A stretch of DNA of 64,000 nucleotides from DASPMP01 sp963724885 (GTDB taxonomy: Bacteria > Gemmatimonadota > Gemmatimonadetes > Gemmatimonadales > Gemmatimonadaceae), in assembly GCA_963724885.1 (NCBI GenBank), contig CAVRWG010000005.1:2046001-2110000 (forward strand), read 5' to 3'. The stretch's first letter is position 1; every line of letters starts with the position of its first letter. Of this stretch, positions 10,233-18,724 are shown in pieces. A program made the translations under genes and the position numbers. The notes under the pieces are model-generated. The model saw nothing but the letters and a program-made list of their open reading frames with translations, was not told the origin of the DNA and did no database searches.

Positions 10233-10610
10233 TCAGTCCTCGACCACCAGCTTGCCGTGCAGCATCGACATGCCGCACGTGATCTCGAAGGTTCCGGACT
10301 CCTGCGGCGTCAACTCGATCGTGGTCTTTTTGAAGGCTGGTAGAAAGCGCCGGATGCCGAAGGCGGGCAGCACGATCTCCTCGGAGCAGCTCGACGTCTC
10401 CTGGCGGTCGAAGACCAGCTGGAGGGGAACGCCGCGCCTGGCGCGGATGGTTCCGGGGTCGTATCCGCCCCGCACCTCGATTTCGATGCGCTGGCTGCTG
10501 CCGGCCGTCGCCGCCACTGCGGCCGGTCGGTCTGCGAAGAGGAAGTACCAGTTGACCCAGGCGATTGCCGCGGCCCCGGCCAGCAACACCACCCAATCCA
10601 TCGCGTCCAC
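10233..10610 (-). CDS. Membrane-anchored cupredoxin-like copper protein
   Basis: A single N-terminal transmembrane helix (WVVLLAGAAAIAWVNWYFLF) leads a beta-sandwich cupredoxin domain. The C-terminal ligand loop TCGMSMLHGKL offers Cys, Met and His. Proteins of this type precede CopA in many bacteria and probably bind copper at the outer face of the membrane. I place the start at the GTG at 10610 because GGAG lies six bases upstream; an ATG at 10601 and a TTG at 10622 are alternatives. It opens the copper operon. Confidence 0.78.
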   Translation of the reverse strand: MDAMDWVVLLAGAAAIAWVNWYFLFADRPAAVAATAGSSQRIEIEVRGGYDPGTIRARRGVPLQLVFDRQETSSCSEEIVLPAFGIRRFLPAFKKTTIELTPQESGTFEITCGMSMLHGKLVVED

Positions 10611-10640
10611 GTGCTTCTCCAATCGGTTGCCAGAGAAGCT

Positions 10641-10661
10641 ATATACCCCCCGCCCCTATAT
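10641..10661 (-). promoter_or_regulatory. Candidate CsoR operator in the copper operon promoter
   Basis: On the minus strand, an interrupted G-tract (GGGGCGGGGGG) is flanked by ATATA on both sides, about 30 bases upstream of the cupredoxin start. CsoR/RcnR repressors are known to bind G-tracts bordered by inverted AT-rich repeats. A TTGATA-like -35 overlaps one edge and TATATA lies at the other. The match is by pattern only. Confidence 0.45.
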
Positions 10662-10676
10662 CAACAGTGGCAAGAG

Positions 10677-10870
10677 CCGACCACTCAGACGGAAGGGACG
10701 CGCCGATCTCCGCCGATGGAGCCGATTAACGCCGAGATCTGGCGCTTTCAAGGATGAGTAACCTCCAGTTTGCTGGTTGAGAGGTTTGTGCGCTCTGGAG
10801 TGCCGCATCTCGGCACGCTGGTCACAGTTCAGCTCGGAATCGGCGAAATCAGCGGAATCGGCGTGAATCC
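10677..10870. repeat. Intergenic dispersed repeat, copy 2 (inverted relative to copy 1)
   Basis: The first 21 bases (10677-10697) are the exact reverse complement of 6104-6124, and the following sequence keeps the same GCCGAT/AACGCCGA words. A further ATCGGCGAAATC-type segment lies at about 10838-10868. The gap from the copper promoter to the terminator at 10919 shows no coding potential. Confidence 0.7.
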
Positions 10871-10918
10871 CCCTACCGACCTTCCGACTGTGAAGCCATT
10901 GGCGGGAGCTTTGGCCAA

Positions 10919-10955
10919 AAAAAAAGCCCCCGGCATCGCCGGGAGCACTTCCGAC
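10919..10955 (-). terminator. Intrinsic terminator of tRNA-Phe
   Basis: On the minus strand a CCCGGCGATGCCGGG hairpin is followed directly by a run of nine T. It lies about 45 bases beyond the tRNA 3' end in the right orientation. Confidence 0.8.
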
Positions 10956-10998
10956 CCCATTCCGTCGCCCCGATTCCCAATTCCCCGTAGTCAGTGAG

Positions 10999-11071
<73 letters not shown>

Positions 11072-11081
11072 GAGGCAGACA

Positions 11082-11110
11082 AATGTAGCGGGCCTCGCTG
11101 CGTCGACCAA
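11082..11110 (-). promoter_or_regulatory. Candidate tRNA-Phe promoter
   Basis: Minus strand shows TTGGTC, 17 bases, TACATT. The -10-like hexamer ends 11 bases before the mature tRNA 5' end. Spacing fits a housekeeping sigma promoter; the hexamers are imperfect. Confidence 0.45.
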
Positions 11111-11302
11111 CCCGAGGTGACCTCGCAACTGTGCGCGGTGGTTGCGATTGGTGGGCCACAGTATCGCGACGATTACGCAGCCAAATCGCGACAAACCCTG
11201 CTCGCGGCGACCGCGTACGGCGCCTAAATTCCTGCCGTCTTTCCTTCAGAGTTCGGCGCCGGTGATGTCGTCGTCGCCTCCTCACACCCGGGACTCAGTC
11301 AC

Positions 11303-14300
11303 ATGTCATTTCCACGTTGGATTCTCCGCGTGGCCTCGCCGACTCTCTCGCTGCTCGCCGCAGCGACGCTGTCGGCTCAGGGGGTCACCACCGGAGCGAT
11401 CTCCGGTACGGTCACGAACCAGCAGGGCGCTGGCGTCGGCAACGCGCAGGTGCAGATCATCAACGTCCCCACGGGCTACTCGTCCGCGGCGACTACGCGC
11501 GAAAACGGGTACTACTTCATCCAGGGTCTCGAAGTCGGCGGCCCTTATACGGTCCGCGTGCGCCGCATCGGCTTCGAGCCGACGGAACAGGCCGACGTCC
11601 GCGTGACGCTGTCGCGCACCACCAAAGTGGACATCGTCCTGCGCCAGACAGCAGTACAGTTGGCTGGCGTCGTGACCACCGCCGCCGCGAACGCCTCCGA
11701 GTTCAGCGCCAGCCGTCAGGGCGCAGCGACTGTCGTGTACGACACGATCATCCGCCGCCTGCCTACGCTGCAGCGCGATTTTACCGACCTCGTGAAGCTC
11801 ACGCCGCAGGTCGTCCCGAACGCGGCCGGCGGAGGTCCCAGCGCCGGCGGGGCGTACAATCGCCTCAACAACTTCACCGTGGACGGCGCGAACCAGAACG
11901 ACCGGTTCAACCTCGGCTCCAGCGGCGGACAGCCCGGCGGCGCGACCGGCGGGCGCATCATGTCGCAGGAAGCGGTGAAGGAGTTCCAGGTGCTGCTCAG
12001 CCCCACCGACGTCCGTTACGGCAATTTCGCGGGGATGACCGTCAACGCCGTCACCAAGAGCGGCACGAACGAATTCATCGGCGGCGCCACGTACACCTTC
12101 CGCACGCCCGGCATGGCCGCGGACACGATGCGGGGGACCGGCTTCAAGATCCGGGACTACGGGTTCCACATCGGCGGACCGATCATCAAGAACAAGCTGC
12201 ACTTCTTCGTCGCTCCGGAGTGGCAGGATCGCACCGATCCGACGGCGGGGCCCACCTTCCTCGGCGCCTCGGGCGGCCTGCCGGACCGCGTCGGGACGAG
12301 CAACGTGGCGGTCGCTGCCGACTCCATCAACGCGTTCATCAACGCACTCGCCGGCCGCCCGGGCTTTGTGGACGCTGGCGGCGCCGGTCATTACAACGCG
12401 TTCTCACGCTCCAACCCCATCACCAACCTGATGGGCCGTCTCGACTGGTCCATCAACGACGCCAACCGCGCGGTGCTCCGCATCCTCGACAACACGGCGG
12501 AGCAGGGCGAGCTCGCCCGCGGCACGCAGTCGCCGGCGAGCAGCGTGATCCAGCAGAGCACCGGCATTCGGCTCACGTCGAACTCGTTCGTTCGGCAGGC
12601 CAGGAACCGCTCCATCGCCGCGCAGCTGCTGAGCAACTGGGCGAACGGCATGTCGAACGAGTTCCTGATGGGCTACAACACCATCCGGGACGTTCGCATC
12701 GTGCCGGTGACGGCTCCCGAGATCTCGCTGGGCATTACGCCCGTCGGCGGCGGAACCCTGGTCGCGGTCACTGCCGGCACCGAGCGCTTCTCGCCTGGGA
12801 ACGACCTGAAGCAGAAGATCTTCGAGCTGTCCAACAACTTCACGATCCCGTTCCGCGAGCACACGATCACGGTGGGCGGCCGGTACGAGTACACCGACAT
12901 CTACAACTTCTTCCTCAGCGGCGCGGGCAACGGGGCGTGGCTGTTCCCCAACCTGAACGCGCTCACGCAGGCGGTCCCGGCCCCATCGGGCTACGCGTTC
13001 TCGTACGCGAACGGCGGTGACATCGCCGCCAAGTTCCGCGGCAACCAGATCTCGGCCTACGCGCAGGATCTCTGGAACGTGACGCCCCGGATCGCGCTGA
13101 CCGTCGGCCTCCGCGCCGACATGCCCGGCTTCCTCGATACGCCGAAGCACAACGTGAACCTCGACACGACGGCCGCGAGACAGGTCACGGACATGCGGAC
13201 CGATCGCGTTCCGAAGCGCCAGGTGCTCTGGTCGCCCCGCGTTGGCGTCAACTGGGACGTCACGGGCCGGCAGACCACGCAGGTGCGCGCCAACGCGGGC
13301 ATCTTCACCGGCAACACGCCGTATATCCTCATCGGCAACGCCTTCTCCAACACGGGCCTGGGCGGCGTAACGGTCGCTTGCACCGGCGCGGGCGTTCCGG
13401 CGTTCTCCACGGACGTCGCGTCGCTACCGAGAAATTGCAACGGCCAGCCGGCGCCCACACCGGGCAACGCCGGCACCATCGGCGTCAACCTCAACGACCC
13501 GAACTTCAAGTATCCCCAGAACTTCACCACCACGCTCGCCGTCGATCACTGGCTGCCCTGGAACGTGCTCGGCACGTTCGAAGTGCTGTACCGCGAAGAC
13601 ATCAACGCGCTGTACGTACGCGACGCGAACCTCCGCGGTCCGCGCTTCGTGGGCGGCAACATGTATCGCGACGTCAACGGCCGCGTGCTGTATGCCGACA
13701 CGGTCCTCGCGTCGGGCGTGGTCCAGAACAACAACCAGAAGTACGTGCTGGCCACCGGCCCGGTCGCCGGCAGCCAGACCAACTTCAGCGAAGGCGCGAT
13801 CCTGCTGACCAACGCGAAGGCCGGCCACAACTATTCGGTCAGCAGCCAGCTCAAGAAGCGCTTCAACCGCGCCTTCGAGCTCACCACGGCGTACACGTAC
13901 ATGCAGGCCAAGGACGTGCAATCGCTGACGTCCGATCGTGCCATCTCCAACTGGCGCTTCGGCCGCCAGCACTCCGGGGTCGAGAACGACGTGATGGATG
14001 CCCAGACCTCCACGTTCGAACGGCCGCATCGCTTCATCACCTACGGCACGTACACGGCGCCATGGAAGAAGTACCAGACGGACGTCAGCGCCTACATGGA
14101 GATGATGTCCGGGATGTCGCTGGGCTACGTCACCAACAACGACATCAATGGCGACGGCGTGAACGGCAACGACATGATTTACGTGCCGCGCGACGCCACG
14201 GATCCCAACGAGATCCGCATCGGCCGCGGGACCGGCGCGGCGTTCGCGCTGAACGCAGGGGATGCCGCGGCGTTCGAGCGCTTCATCTCGTCGCAGCCCT

Positions 14301-14689
14301 GCCTCAACAGCCAGCGCGGGCGCATCATGACCCGCAACAGCTGCAACGCGCCGAAGACGAGCCGGATCGACGTGAACATCCGTCAGACGCTGGCGGATCT
14401 GCGCGGACAGCAGGTCACGGTGCAGCTCGACGTGTTCAACTTCGCCAACCTCCTGAACCACAACTGGGGGCGCAACAAGCAGCCGATCGGGGGCTTGTTC
14501 AACAACATGACGGCGCTCGAGCGGGCGGGCAAACAGCCGGGCGCGATCAGCACCTCGCTGTGGAACTACAACGTGCCAAGCCCGGTCCTCAACAACATCA
14601 CTACGTTCGACTCGCCGTGGACGACGCTCCGCAACACCGCGGCCAACAACTATCAGATGCAGTTGACGTTCCGGTACTCCGGGTTCTGA
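11303..14689 (+). CDS. Oar-like TonB-dependent outer-membrane receptor
   Basis: A large 1128-residue outer-membrane protein. A signal peptide ending near LSAQG is followed by a carboxypeptidase-regulatory-like beta-sandwich at about residues 28-115 (GAISGTVTNQQGAGVGNAQV). A TonB plug follows with NNFTVDGANQNDRFN, then a long beta-barrel ending in the aromatic RYSGF typical of outer-membrane proteins. In Oar/SusC-like receptors the barrel imports large substrates using TonB energy. The ligand is unknown, and no SusD partner or degradative enzyme lies beside it. The gene is alone on the plus strand with its own terminator. The separate TonB-domain lipoprotein at 20.3 kb is not linked. Confidence 0.9.
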   Translation: MSFPRWILRVASPTLSLLAAATLSAQGVTTGAISGTVTNQQGAGVGNAQVQIINVPTGYSSAATTRENGYYFIQGLEVGGPYTVRVRRIGFEPTEQADVRVTLSRTTKVDIVLRQTAVQLAGVVTTAAANASEFSASRQGAATVVYDTIIRRLPTLQRDFTDLVKLTPQVVPNAAGGGPSAGGAYNRLNNFTVDGANQNDRFNLGSSGGQPGGATGGRIMSQEAVKEFQVLLSPTDVRYGNFAGMTVNAVTKSGTNEFIGGATYTFRTPGMAADTMRGTGFKIRDYGFHIGGPIIKNKLHFFVAPEWQDRTDPTAGPTFLGASGGLPDRVGTSNVAVAADSINAFINALAGRPGFVDAGGAGHYNAFSRSNPITNLMGRLDWSINDANRAVLRILDNTAEQGELARGTQSPASSVIQQSTGIRLTSNSFVRQARNRSIAAQLLSNWANGMSNEFLMGYNTIRDVRIVPVTAPEISLGITPVGGGTLVAVTAGTERFSPGNDLKQKIFELSNNFTIPFREHTITVGGRYEYTDIYNFFLSGAGNGAWLFPNLNALTQAVPAPSGYAFSYANGGDIAAKFRGNQISAYAQDLWNVTPRIALTVGLRADMPGFLDTPKHNVNLDTTAARQVTDMRTDRVPKRQVLWSPRVGVNWDVTGRQTTQVRANAGIFTGNTPYILIGNAFSNTGLGGVTVACTGAGVPAFSTDVASLPRNCNGQPAPTPGNAGTIGVNLNDPNFKYPQNFTTTLAVDHWLPWNVLGTFEVLYREDINALYVRDANLRGPRFVGGNMYRDVNGRVLYADTVLASGVVQNNNQKYVLATGPVAGSQTNFSEGAILLTNAKAGHNYSVSSQLKKRFNRAFELTTAYTYMQAKDVQSLTSDRAISNWRFGRQHSGVENDVMDAQTSTFERPHRFITYGTYTAPWKKYQTDVSAYMEMMSGMSLGYVTNNDINGDGVNGNDMIYVPRDATDPNEIRIGRGTGAAFALNAGDAAAFERFISSQPCLNSQRGRIMTRNSCNAPKTSRIDVNIRQTLADLRGQQVTVQLDVFNFANLLNHNWGRNKQPIGGLFNNMTALERAGKQPGAISTSLWNYNVPSPVLNNITTFDSPWTTLRNTAANNYQMQLTFRYSGF

Positions 14690-14710
14690 CCTCCGGCCAC
14701 CAAGAGAGAG

Positions 14711-14742
14711 CCCCCGGCGCAACGCCGGGGGTTTTCTTTTTT
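14711..14742 (+). terminator. Intrinsic terminator of the receptor gene
   Basis: A nine-pair GC hairpin CCCCCGGCG-CAA-CGCCGGGGG is followed by TTTTCTTTTTT, 21 bases after the receptor stop. Its T-run overlaps the 3' end of the convergent lipoprotein gene. Confidence 0.92.
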
Positions 14743-15304
14743 ACGGGCGCCGGCGCGCGCCTTTCGCCTCGAACGCCTCGACCACGTGCTCGAGCGCGCG
14801 AAAGTCGACGGTGTCCTGCGGCGTGATGGCGCGCGGCCGGCGCAGGGCGGGCGCGTTGTTCGACAGCGCCGTCCCCGAGAAGCCGCCGCGCCGCTGCCCT
14901 GACGGCGGCTGCTGCGCCATGTCCAGCGCCCACGCGCTCACCTCCAACTGCGTGACCGGAGCAAGCGTGTCCGCGACGCGGCGCGCGATGGCGACCATGA
15001 TCGCCACCTGCGTCTGGCCGCCGCCGCGCCGCGAGCGCGTGTAGTGCGTCGACACGGACGTCATCTCCGGACGCACCTGGGGCAGCTGCACGGTGCCGTC
15101 GACCGCGCCGAGCGCGAACTTCGCGAGCTTGAGGGCGCTGTCGGGGTGCGCCGCGACATCGAACAGGAAGACGGCCGGCTCGGGACGGCCGGAGCTGCCG
15201 GCGCGCGTCGTCGCACCGCAGGCGGCCGCGACGAACAGCGCGACACACGCGGCTCTGCGCGTGATGCCGGGCTCACTTCGCAGTTTGCGCGTGAACGCCG
15301 CCAT
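14741..15304 (-). CDS. Putative lipoprotein of unknown function
   Basis: The first 30 residues form a basic-hydrophobic signal ending in a lipobox-like AAAC (LFVAAACGAT), so lipid anchoring is predicted. The mature part has 'HPDSALKLAKFALGAVDG' and an ATP-unrelated beta-rich pattern. I do not recognise a family. A downstream stretch (PPSGQRRGGFSG) looks disordered. The gene ends inside the convergent terminator of the receptor gene, and queF begins upstream on the same strand, so it may be cotranscribed with other genes. About 187 residues. Confidence 0.6.
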   Translation of the reverse strand: MAAFTRKLRSEPGITRRAACVALFVAAACGATTRAGSSGRPEPAVFLFDVAAHPDSALKLAKFALGAVDGTVQLPQVRPEMTSVSTHYTRSRRGGGQTQVAIMVAIARRVADTLAPVTQLEVSAWALDMAQQPPSGQRRGGFSGTALSNNAPALRRPRAITPQDTVDFRALEHVVEAFEAKGARRRP

Positions 15305-15362
15305 TCGACCTCTCGGCTGACTCTAGCTATAGCGAATCAGGGAGCACGGCGCCATCGCGCCG

Positions 15363-15761
15363 CTAGCCGCGCTTTCGTTCGAAGCGCGCGGTGATGATCG
15401 ACTTGATCCCGCCGCGCACGTTGAAATCGCCGACCACTTGCATCCACCTCGGCTTGCACGCCTTCGACAAATCGTCGAGGATGCGATTCACGGCGCGCTC
15501 GTAGAAGATCCCGTCGTTGCGATAGCTCCACAAATAGAGCTTGAGGCTCTTCAGCTCGATGCAGCGTTTCGCGGGCGCGTACGTGATGAAGATCGTCCCG
15601 AAGTCCGGCGCGCCGCCCTCGAGCTGCTTCAGCTCCTCGGCATCGGTCTCGATCCCGCCCACAGGACACAACGACGTGAACTCGTCGCATTCCATGCGAA
15701 TCTCGTATTCACGGTCCGGATACGGGTTGTCGAAGGTCTCGAGGAGATCGGGTCGTGGCAT
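15363..15761 (-). CDS. queF: NADPH-dependent preQ0 reductase QueF
   Basis: QueF reduces the nitrile of preQ0 to the aminomethyl of preQ1 in queuosine biosynthesis. The nucleophilic cysteine is in TSLCPVGG, and the NADPH-binding signature is ELKSLKLYLWSYRN. The 132-residue length fits the short, unimodular (type I) class that forms decamers. The start ATG at 15761 gives the usual lead-in LETFDNPYPDREY. Other queuosine genes are not adjacent, except a QueE-like protein with no iron-sulfur cysteines 1.2 kb upstream. Confidence 0.95.
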   Translation of the reverse strand: MPRPDLLETFDNPYPDREYEIRMECDEFTSLCPVGGIETDAEELKQLEGGAPDFGTIFITYAPAKRCIELKSLKLYLWSYRNDGIFYERAVNRILDDLSKACKPRWMQVVGDFNVRGGIKSIITARFERKRG

Positions 15762-15795
15762 AACAGAACGATTCTTTGTCGTTGCGTTTTTCTTT

Positions 15796-15823
15796 AACTG
15801 CGCCGTTTTGTAGTTGCGCAGTT
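15796..15823. repeat. Inverted repeat upstream of queF
   Basis: AACTGCGC (15796-15803) is exactly complementary to GCGCAGTT (15816-15823), with a 12-base loop. On the minus strand it lies in the queF leader, followed by an A-rich stretch. It does not match the preQ1 riboswitch pattern. Function unknown. Confidence 0.5.
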
Positions 15824-15934
15824 GTCGCGCTGTCCAGTTTGCTGGCGCGTCCCACGTAAGAATCGTATCTTCCGTTCAGGCCATTCGCTCTCTGCGACGG
15901 CCATCGCCGCCGCGAGAACGGCGTGGCGGCAACG

Positions 15935-15970
15935 CCCCCGGGGACATCCCCGGGGGCTCTTTACTTTACG
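15935..15970 (+). terminator. Orphan intrinsic-terminator-like hairpin
   Basis: CCCCCGGGG-ACAT-CCCCGGGGG (15935-15956) is followed by CTCTTTACTTTA on the plus strand. No plus-strand gene precedes it: both flanking genes, queF and the rhomboid gene, are on the minus strand. It could end a small plus-strand RNA starting in 15.77-15.9 kb. Confidence 0.5.
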
Positions 15971-16036
15971 GCGGAAGGCAGAAAACCGCGGAAGGCAGAA
16001 GGCAGTGTCATCTGCCTTCTGCCTTTTCTCTGCTGC
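15970..16036. repeat. GGCAGAA word-repeat stem-loop
   Basis: GGAAGGCAGAA words repeat on the left and TCTGCCTTCTGCC words on the right. AAGGCAGAAGGCAG (15992-16005) pairs perfectly with CTGCCTTCTGCCTT (16012-16025), followed by TTCTCTG. It sits just beyond the rhomboid stop codon. Confidence 0.7.
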
Positions 16037-16045
16037 CTTCTGATC

Positions 16046-16948
16046 TCAACGGTCGCGCAGCTCGCGCGACATCTCGTCCAGCACGCGCTTCTCGGACGGC
16101 GTCAGGCTGCCGATCCCGTGACGCGAGATCTTGTCCAGCACGCGATCCAGCTCTTCGGCCTTCGCGTCACGCGGACCCTCCTTCTTCCCGGGAGCGAGCC
16201 GGGCCGTCCGCTTGGCGATCGCGGCCTTGCTCCGCGCGACGATCTCGTCCACTTCGTCCCGGTGCCGGGAACGCGACGACGGACGCGGCGCGGCGCGCGG
16301 GCTCATGTCGTCGCCGACGTCCGGCGCGGATGACACGCGGTGCCGCAACTGCTCGATGCTCACGTGCTGCGGCTTCTTGAGGTAGAGGAAGCCGAACGCG
16401 AATCCGCCGAGATGGGCGATGTACGCCACGCCCCCGCCGGGCGACACGTAGCCCCAGACCAGGTTCAGGACGGCGAGCAGCGCCACCAGCGTCGCGACGC
16501 GCATCGGAACCACGCCGAACAGGTAGATCTCGTCCTTCGGCCAGTGCATCGCATACGCCAGCATCACGCCGAAAATTGCCGCCGACGCGCCGACCATCGA
16601 GGCCTGGCCGCCGAACAGCGCGTGGAACACCGCGCCTCCCAGTCCGCACCACACGTAGAACAGCGAGAAGCTGCGCGACCCCCATACGTGCTCGAGCCGC
16701 GGGCCGAAGATCCACAGCGTGTACATGTTCATCGCCAGGTGCCAGAGCCCGGCGTGGAAGAACATGTACGTGAACGCGGTCCACCACGTCTCGGCGAGCG
16801 GGCCGGAGCGGAACGCGAACATCGACACGTATTCGTCCGGGACGATCGTGACGTCCAGGAACGCCACGACGATGTTGATCGCGAGCAGCGTTTGCACGAC
16901 GCGCGTCATGCGTGGCCACTCGTGGTCCTCCGTCGCCTGCCAGCTCAT
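16046..16948 (-). CDS. Rhomboid-family intramembrane serine protease
   Basis: A six-helix rhomboid core spans residues 15-190. The catalytic serine is in GASAAIFG and the histidine in AHLGGFAFG; a HLAMNMYTLW segment gives the conserved His and Asn before them. The cytosolic C-terminal tail (residues 205-300) is charged and ends in a predicted helical pair with TPSEKRVLDEMSREL, as in many bacterial rhomboids. It cleaves membrane proteins within the bilayer; its substrate is unknown. Start taken as the first ATG; a second ATG 13 codons in is possible. Confidence 0.92.
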   Translation of the reverse strand: MSWQATEDHEWPRMTRVVQTLLAINIVVAFLDVTIVPDEYVSMFAFRSGPLAETWWTAFTYMFFHAGLWHLAMNMYTLWIFGPRLEHVWGSRSFSLFYVWCGLGGAVFHALFGGQASMVGASAAIFGVMLAYAMHWPKDEIYLFGVVPMRVATLVALLAVLNLVWGYVSPGGGVAYIAHLGGFAFGFLYLKKPQHVSIEQLRHRVSSAPDVGDDMSPRAAPRPSSRSRHRDEVDEIVARSKAAIAKRTARLAPGKKEGPRDAKAEELDRVLDKISRHGIGSLTPSEKRVLDEMSRELRDR

Positions 16949-16997
16949 GCAGAGACGCCTCGAGTGAGCATCGGTTCCATCGCCCCGACGAAAGACA

Positions 16998-17654
16998 TCA
17001 GCGCGTCCCGGTCGGCGGCGGCAGCCGCAGCGAAAGCCGTACGTCCGGATGCAGGGCGGCCGATCGCTCGATGAGCGTCACCCAGCGCCGGTCCCTGTCG
17101 ATCGGCGTGTTGTACGGCGGGTGGATGATGACCACGGTCTTGGCGCTCGCAGCGTGTGCTTGCTCGACGATTCGCAGCATCTGGCCGTCACTCGCTTGTT
17201 CTCCCGGAACGAGCACCAGTGCATGGTCCAGGCCGGCGCTCGCGCAGATCTTGAGTGACAGCATGGCGCGTTCCGCCGGCGGCTCCATCGTCGCGCCTTC
17301 CAGCGTGATCTGGACCAGCGCCATGTGCTTCGCGATCGTCTCGAGGCTATCGGGACGCTGTCCGTCGGTGTCCAGCATCACAGGCAGGGGGGGCGTGCTC
17401 GACGCGAGCGCCGCTTCCAGGAACTCGACGTTGGCCAGCGGGTCCCGTCCGCCCACCGAGATCGAGTGATACGAAGATCGTGACGCGGCGCGCTGGAGTT
17501 CCTGCGCGATCGCCTGCGCCGTGTACATGGTGGCCGTTTCGGCTTCCGCGGCGAATCGCACGAAGAGCTGGCGGCGACCCACCCAGAGGCCCTGCGCCTG
17601 CAACCCCGTTGGAACGCCGGCCAGTGCGGCGGTGGGGCCCGCTGTCTGCGCCAT
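16998..17654 (-). CDS. QueE-like radical-SAM-fold protein lacking the cluster cysteines
   Basis: Residues 20-45 read GLWVGRRQLFVRF, the lead-in of 7-carboxy-7-deazaguanine synthase (QueE), but the CxxxCxxC that should follow is replaced by AAEAETATMY. Further landmarks keep the order of the family: a glycine motif ISVGGRDPL in place of the usual GGEPL, and VMLDTDGQ in place of the TNG strand. Only one cysteine exists in 218 residues, so a 4Fe-4S radical SAM site cannot form. Its ATG overlaps the ddl stop as TGATG, so translation is coupled to Ddl. The homology call is by motif and should be treated as tentative. Confidence 0.5.
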   Translation of the reverse strand: MAQTAGPTAALAGVPTGLQAQGLWVGRRQLFVRFAAEAETATMYTAQAIAQELQRAASRSSYHSISVGGRDPLANVEFLEAALASSTPPLPVMLDTDGQRPDSLETIAKHMALVQITLEGATMEPPAERAMLSLKICASAGLDHALVLVPGEQASDGQMLRIVEQAHAASAKTVVIIHPPYNTPIDRDRRWVTLIERSAALHPDVRLSLRLPPPTGTR

Positions 17655-18724
17655 CAGCGTCGATCCTCGCGCTTGGTGGAGGTGGCCGACGCCTCCTCCG
17701 GTCCCCGGCCCAGCGCCAGCAGCGCGATGCGCTCGCAGAGTTCCGGGAAGGGGATTCCGGCGGCAACCGCGGCCTGCGGGATGAGACTTGTCTGTGTCAT
17801 ACCGGGAAGTGTGTTGGCCTCGAGACAGAACAGACTGCCATCCTCGGTCATCCGAAAATCGATCCGCGCGTAACCGCGGAGCTTGAGTGCCTGGAAGGCC
17901 CGGCGCGCCAGTTCCTGCGCCTCGCGCGCTCGGTCAGGGAGAATCTGCGCCGGGAACACTTCCTCGGCCATACCCGGCGTGTACTTGCATTCGTAGTCGT
18001 AGATCTCGTGCTTCGGAATGATCTCGCCCACCGGCAGCGCGTCGTCGCCGAGGATGCCGACGGTCAGCTCCCGGCCCGCGACGAACTGCTCGATCATGAC
18101 TTCGTCGTCGTACAGGAACGCCTCGGCGATGGCGCCACCCAGCTCCTCGCGACGCTTCACCACCGACAGCCCCACGGTGGATCCCTGCTTCGACGGCTTC
18201 ACCACGACGGGAAGGCCGAGTTTCACGAGGTTTTCGAGGTTCTCTTCGCCCCCCTCGTCGCGGCGCGCCATGAGCCAGTTTGCTGTCTGCACGCCGGCGC
18301 GCCGGAAAAGATGCTTCGAGAGATCCTTGTCCATCGCGAGCGCGCTCGCCAGGTGACCGCTGCCCGTGTACGTGATTCCCGCCATGTCCAGCAGCGCCTG
18401 GATGGTGCCGTCCTCGCCGTAGCCGCCGTGAAGCCCGAGAAAGACGACGTCCGCCTCTTTCAGGCTGGGCAGTGCGCGCAGCATCTGTGGCAGCGTTTCC
18501 GCGGCCATTCGCGCCAGCTCCTTCTGGGATGGCGGGTCCTTCTTGACGACGTTGCCCTTCGCGAGGAGCGCCGCCTCTTCCTTCTCGGTGAGCGTGCCGC
18601 GCGCGGTGTCGAGCGTGACGACGTCGTGCCCGCGCTGGCGCAGCCCGTCGGCGACGCGAAGCCCGCTGGCGATCGAGACGTCGCGCTCCGACGACGTGCC
18701 GCCCATGAGAACCGTGATCTTCAT
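17654..18724 (-). CDS. ddl: D-alanine--D-alanine ligase
   Basis: ATP-grasp enzyme that joins two D-alanines for peptidoglycan. Visible landmarks are MGGTSSERDVSIASG at the N-terminus, LHGGYGEDGTIQ, the lysine segment VVVKPSKQGSTVGLS, and EANTLPGMT at the metal site. About 356 residues, normal. The start ATG is preceded by AGGAGG-like sequence inside the left arm of a long inverted repeat. The next gene overlaps its stop codon. The large inverted repeat just upstream may influence its expression. Confidence 0.95.
   Translation of the reverse strand: MKITVLMGGTSSERDVSIASGLRVADGLRQRGHDVVTLDTARGTLTEKEEAALLAKGNVVKKDPPSQKELARMAAETLPQMLRALPSLKEADVVFLGLHGGYGEDGTIQALLDMAGITYTGSGHLASALAMDKDLSKHLFRRAGVQTANWLMARRDEGGEENLENLVKLGLPVVVKPSKQGSTVGLSVVKRREELGGAIAEAFLYDDEVMIEQFVAGRELTVGILGDDALPVGEIIPKHEIYDYECKYTPGMAEEVFPAQILPDRAREAQELARRAFQALKLRGYARIDFRMTEDGSLFCLEANTLPGMTQTSLIPQAAVAAGIPFPELCERIALLALGRGPEEASATSTKREDRR

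Noticed and set aside
13424..14722. Minus-strand open frame opposite the TonB-dependent receptor
   Set aside because: Antisense to the receptor barrel; the receptor frame has the signal peptide and barrel pattern.
15762..15830. preQ1 riboswitch upstream of queF
   Set aside because: A hairpin is present but the conserved preQ1 aptamer sequence was not found.
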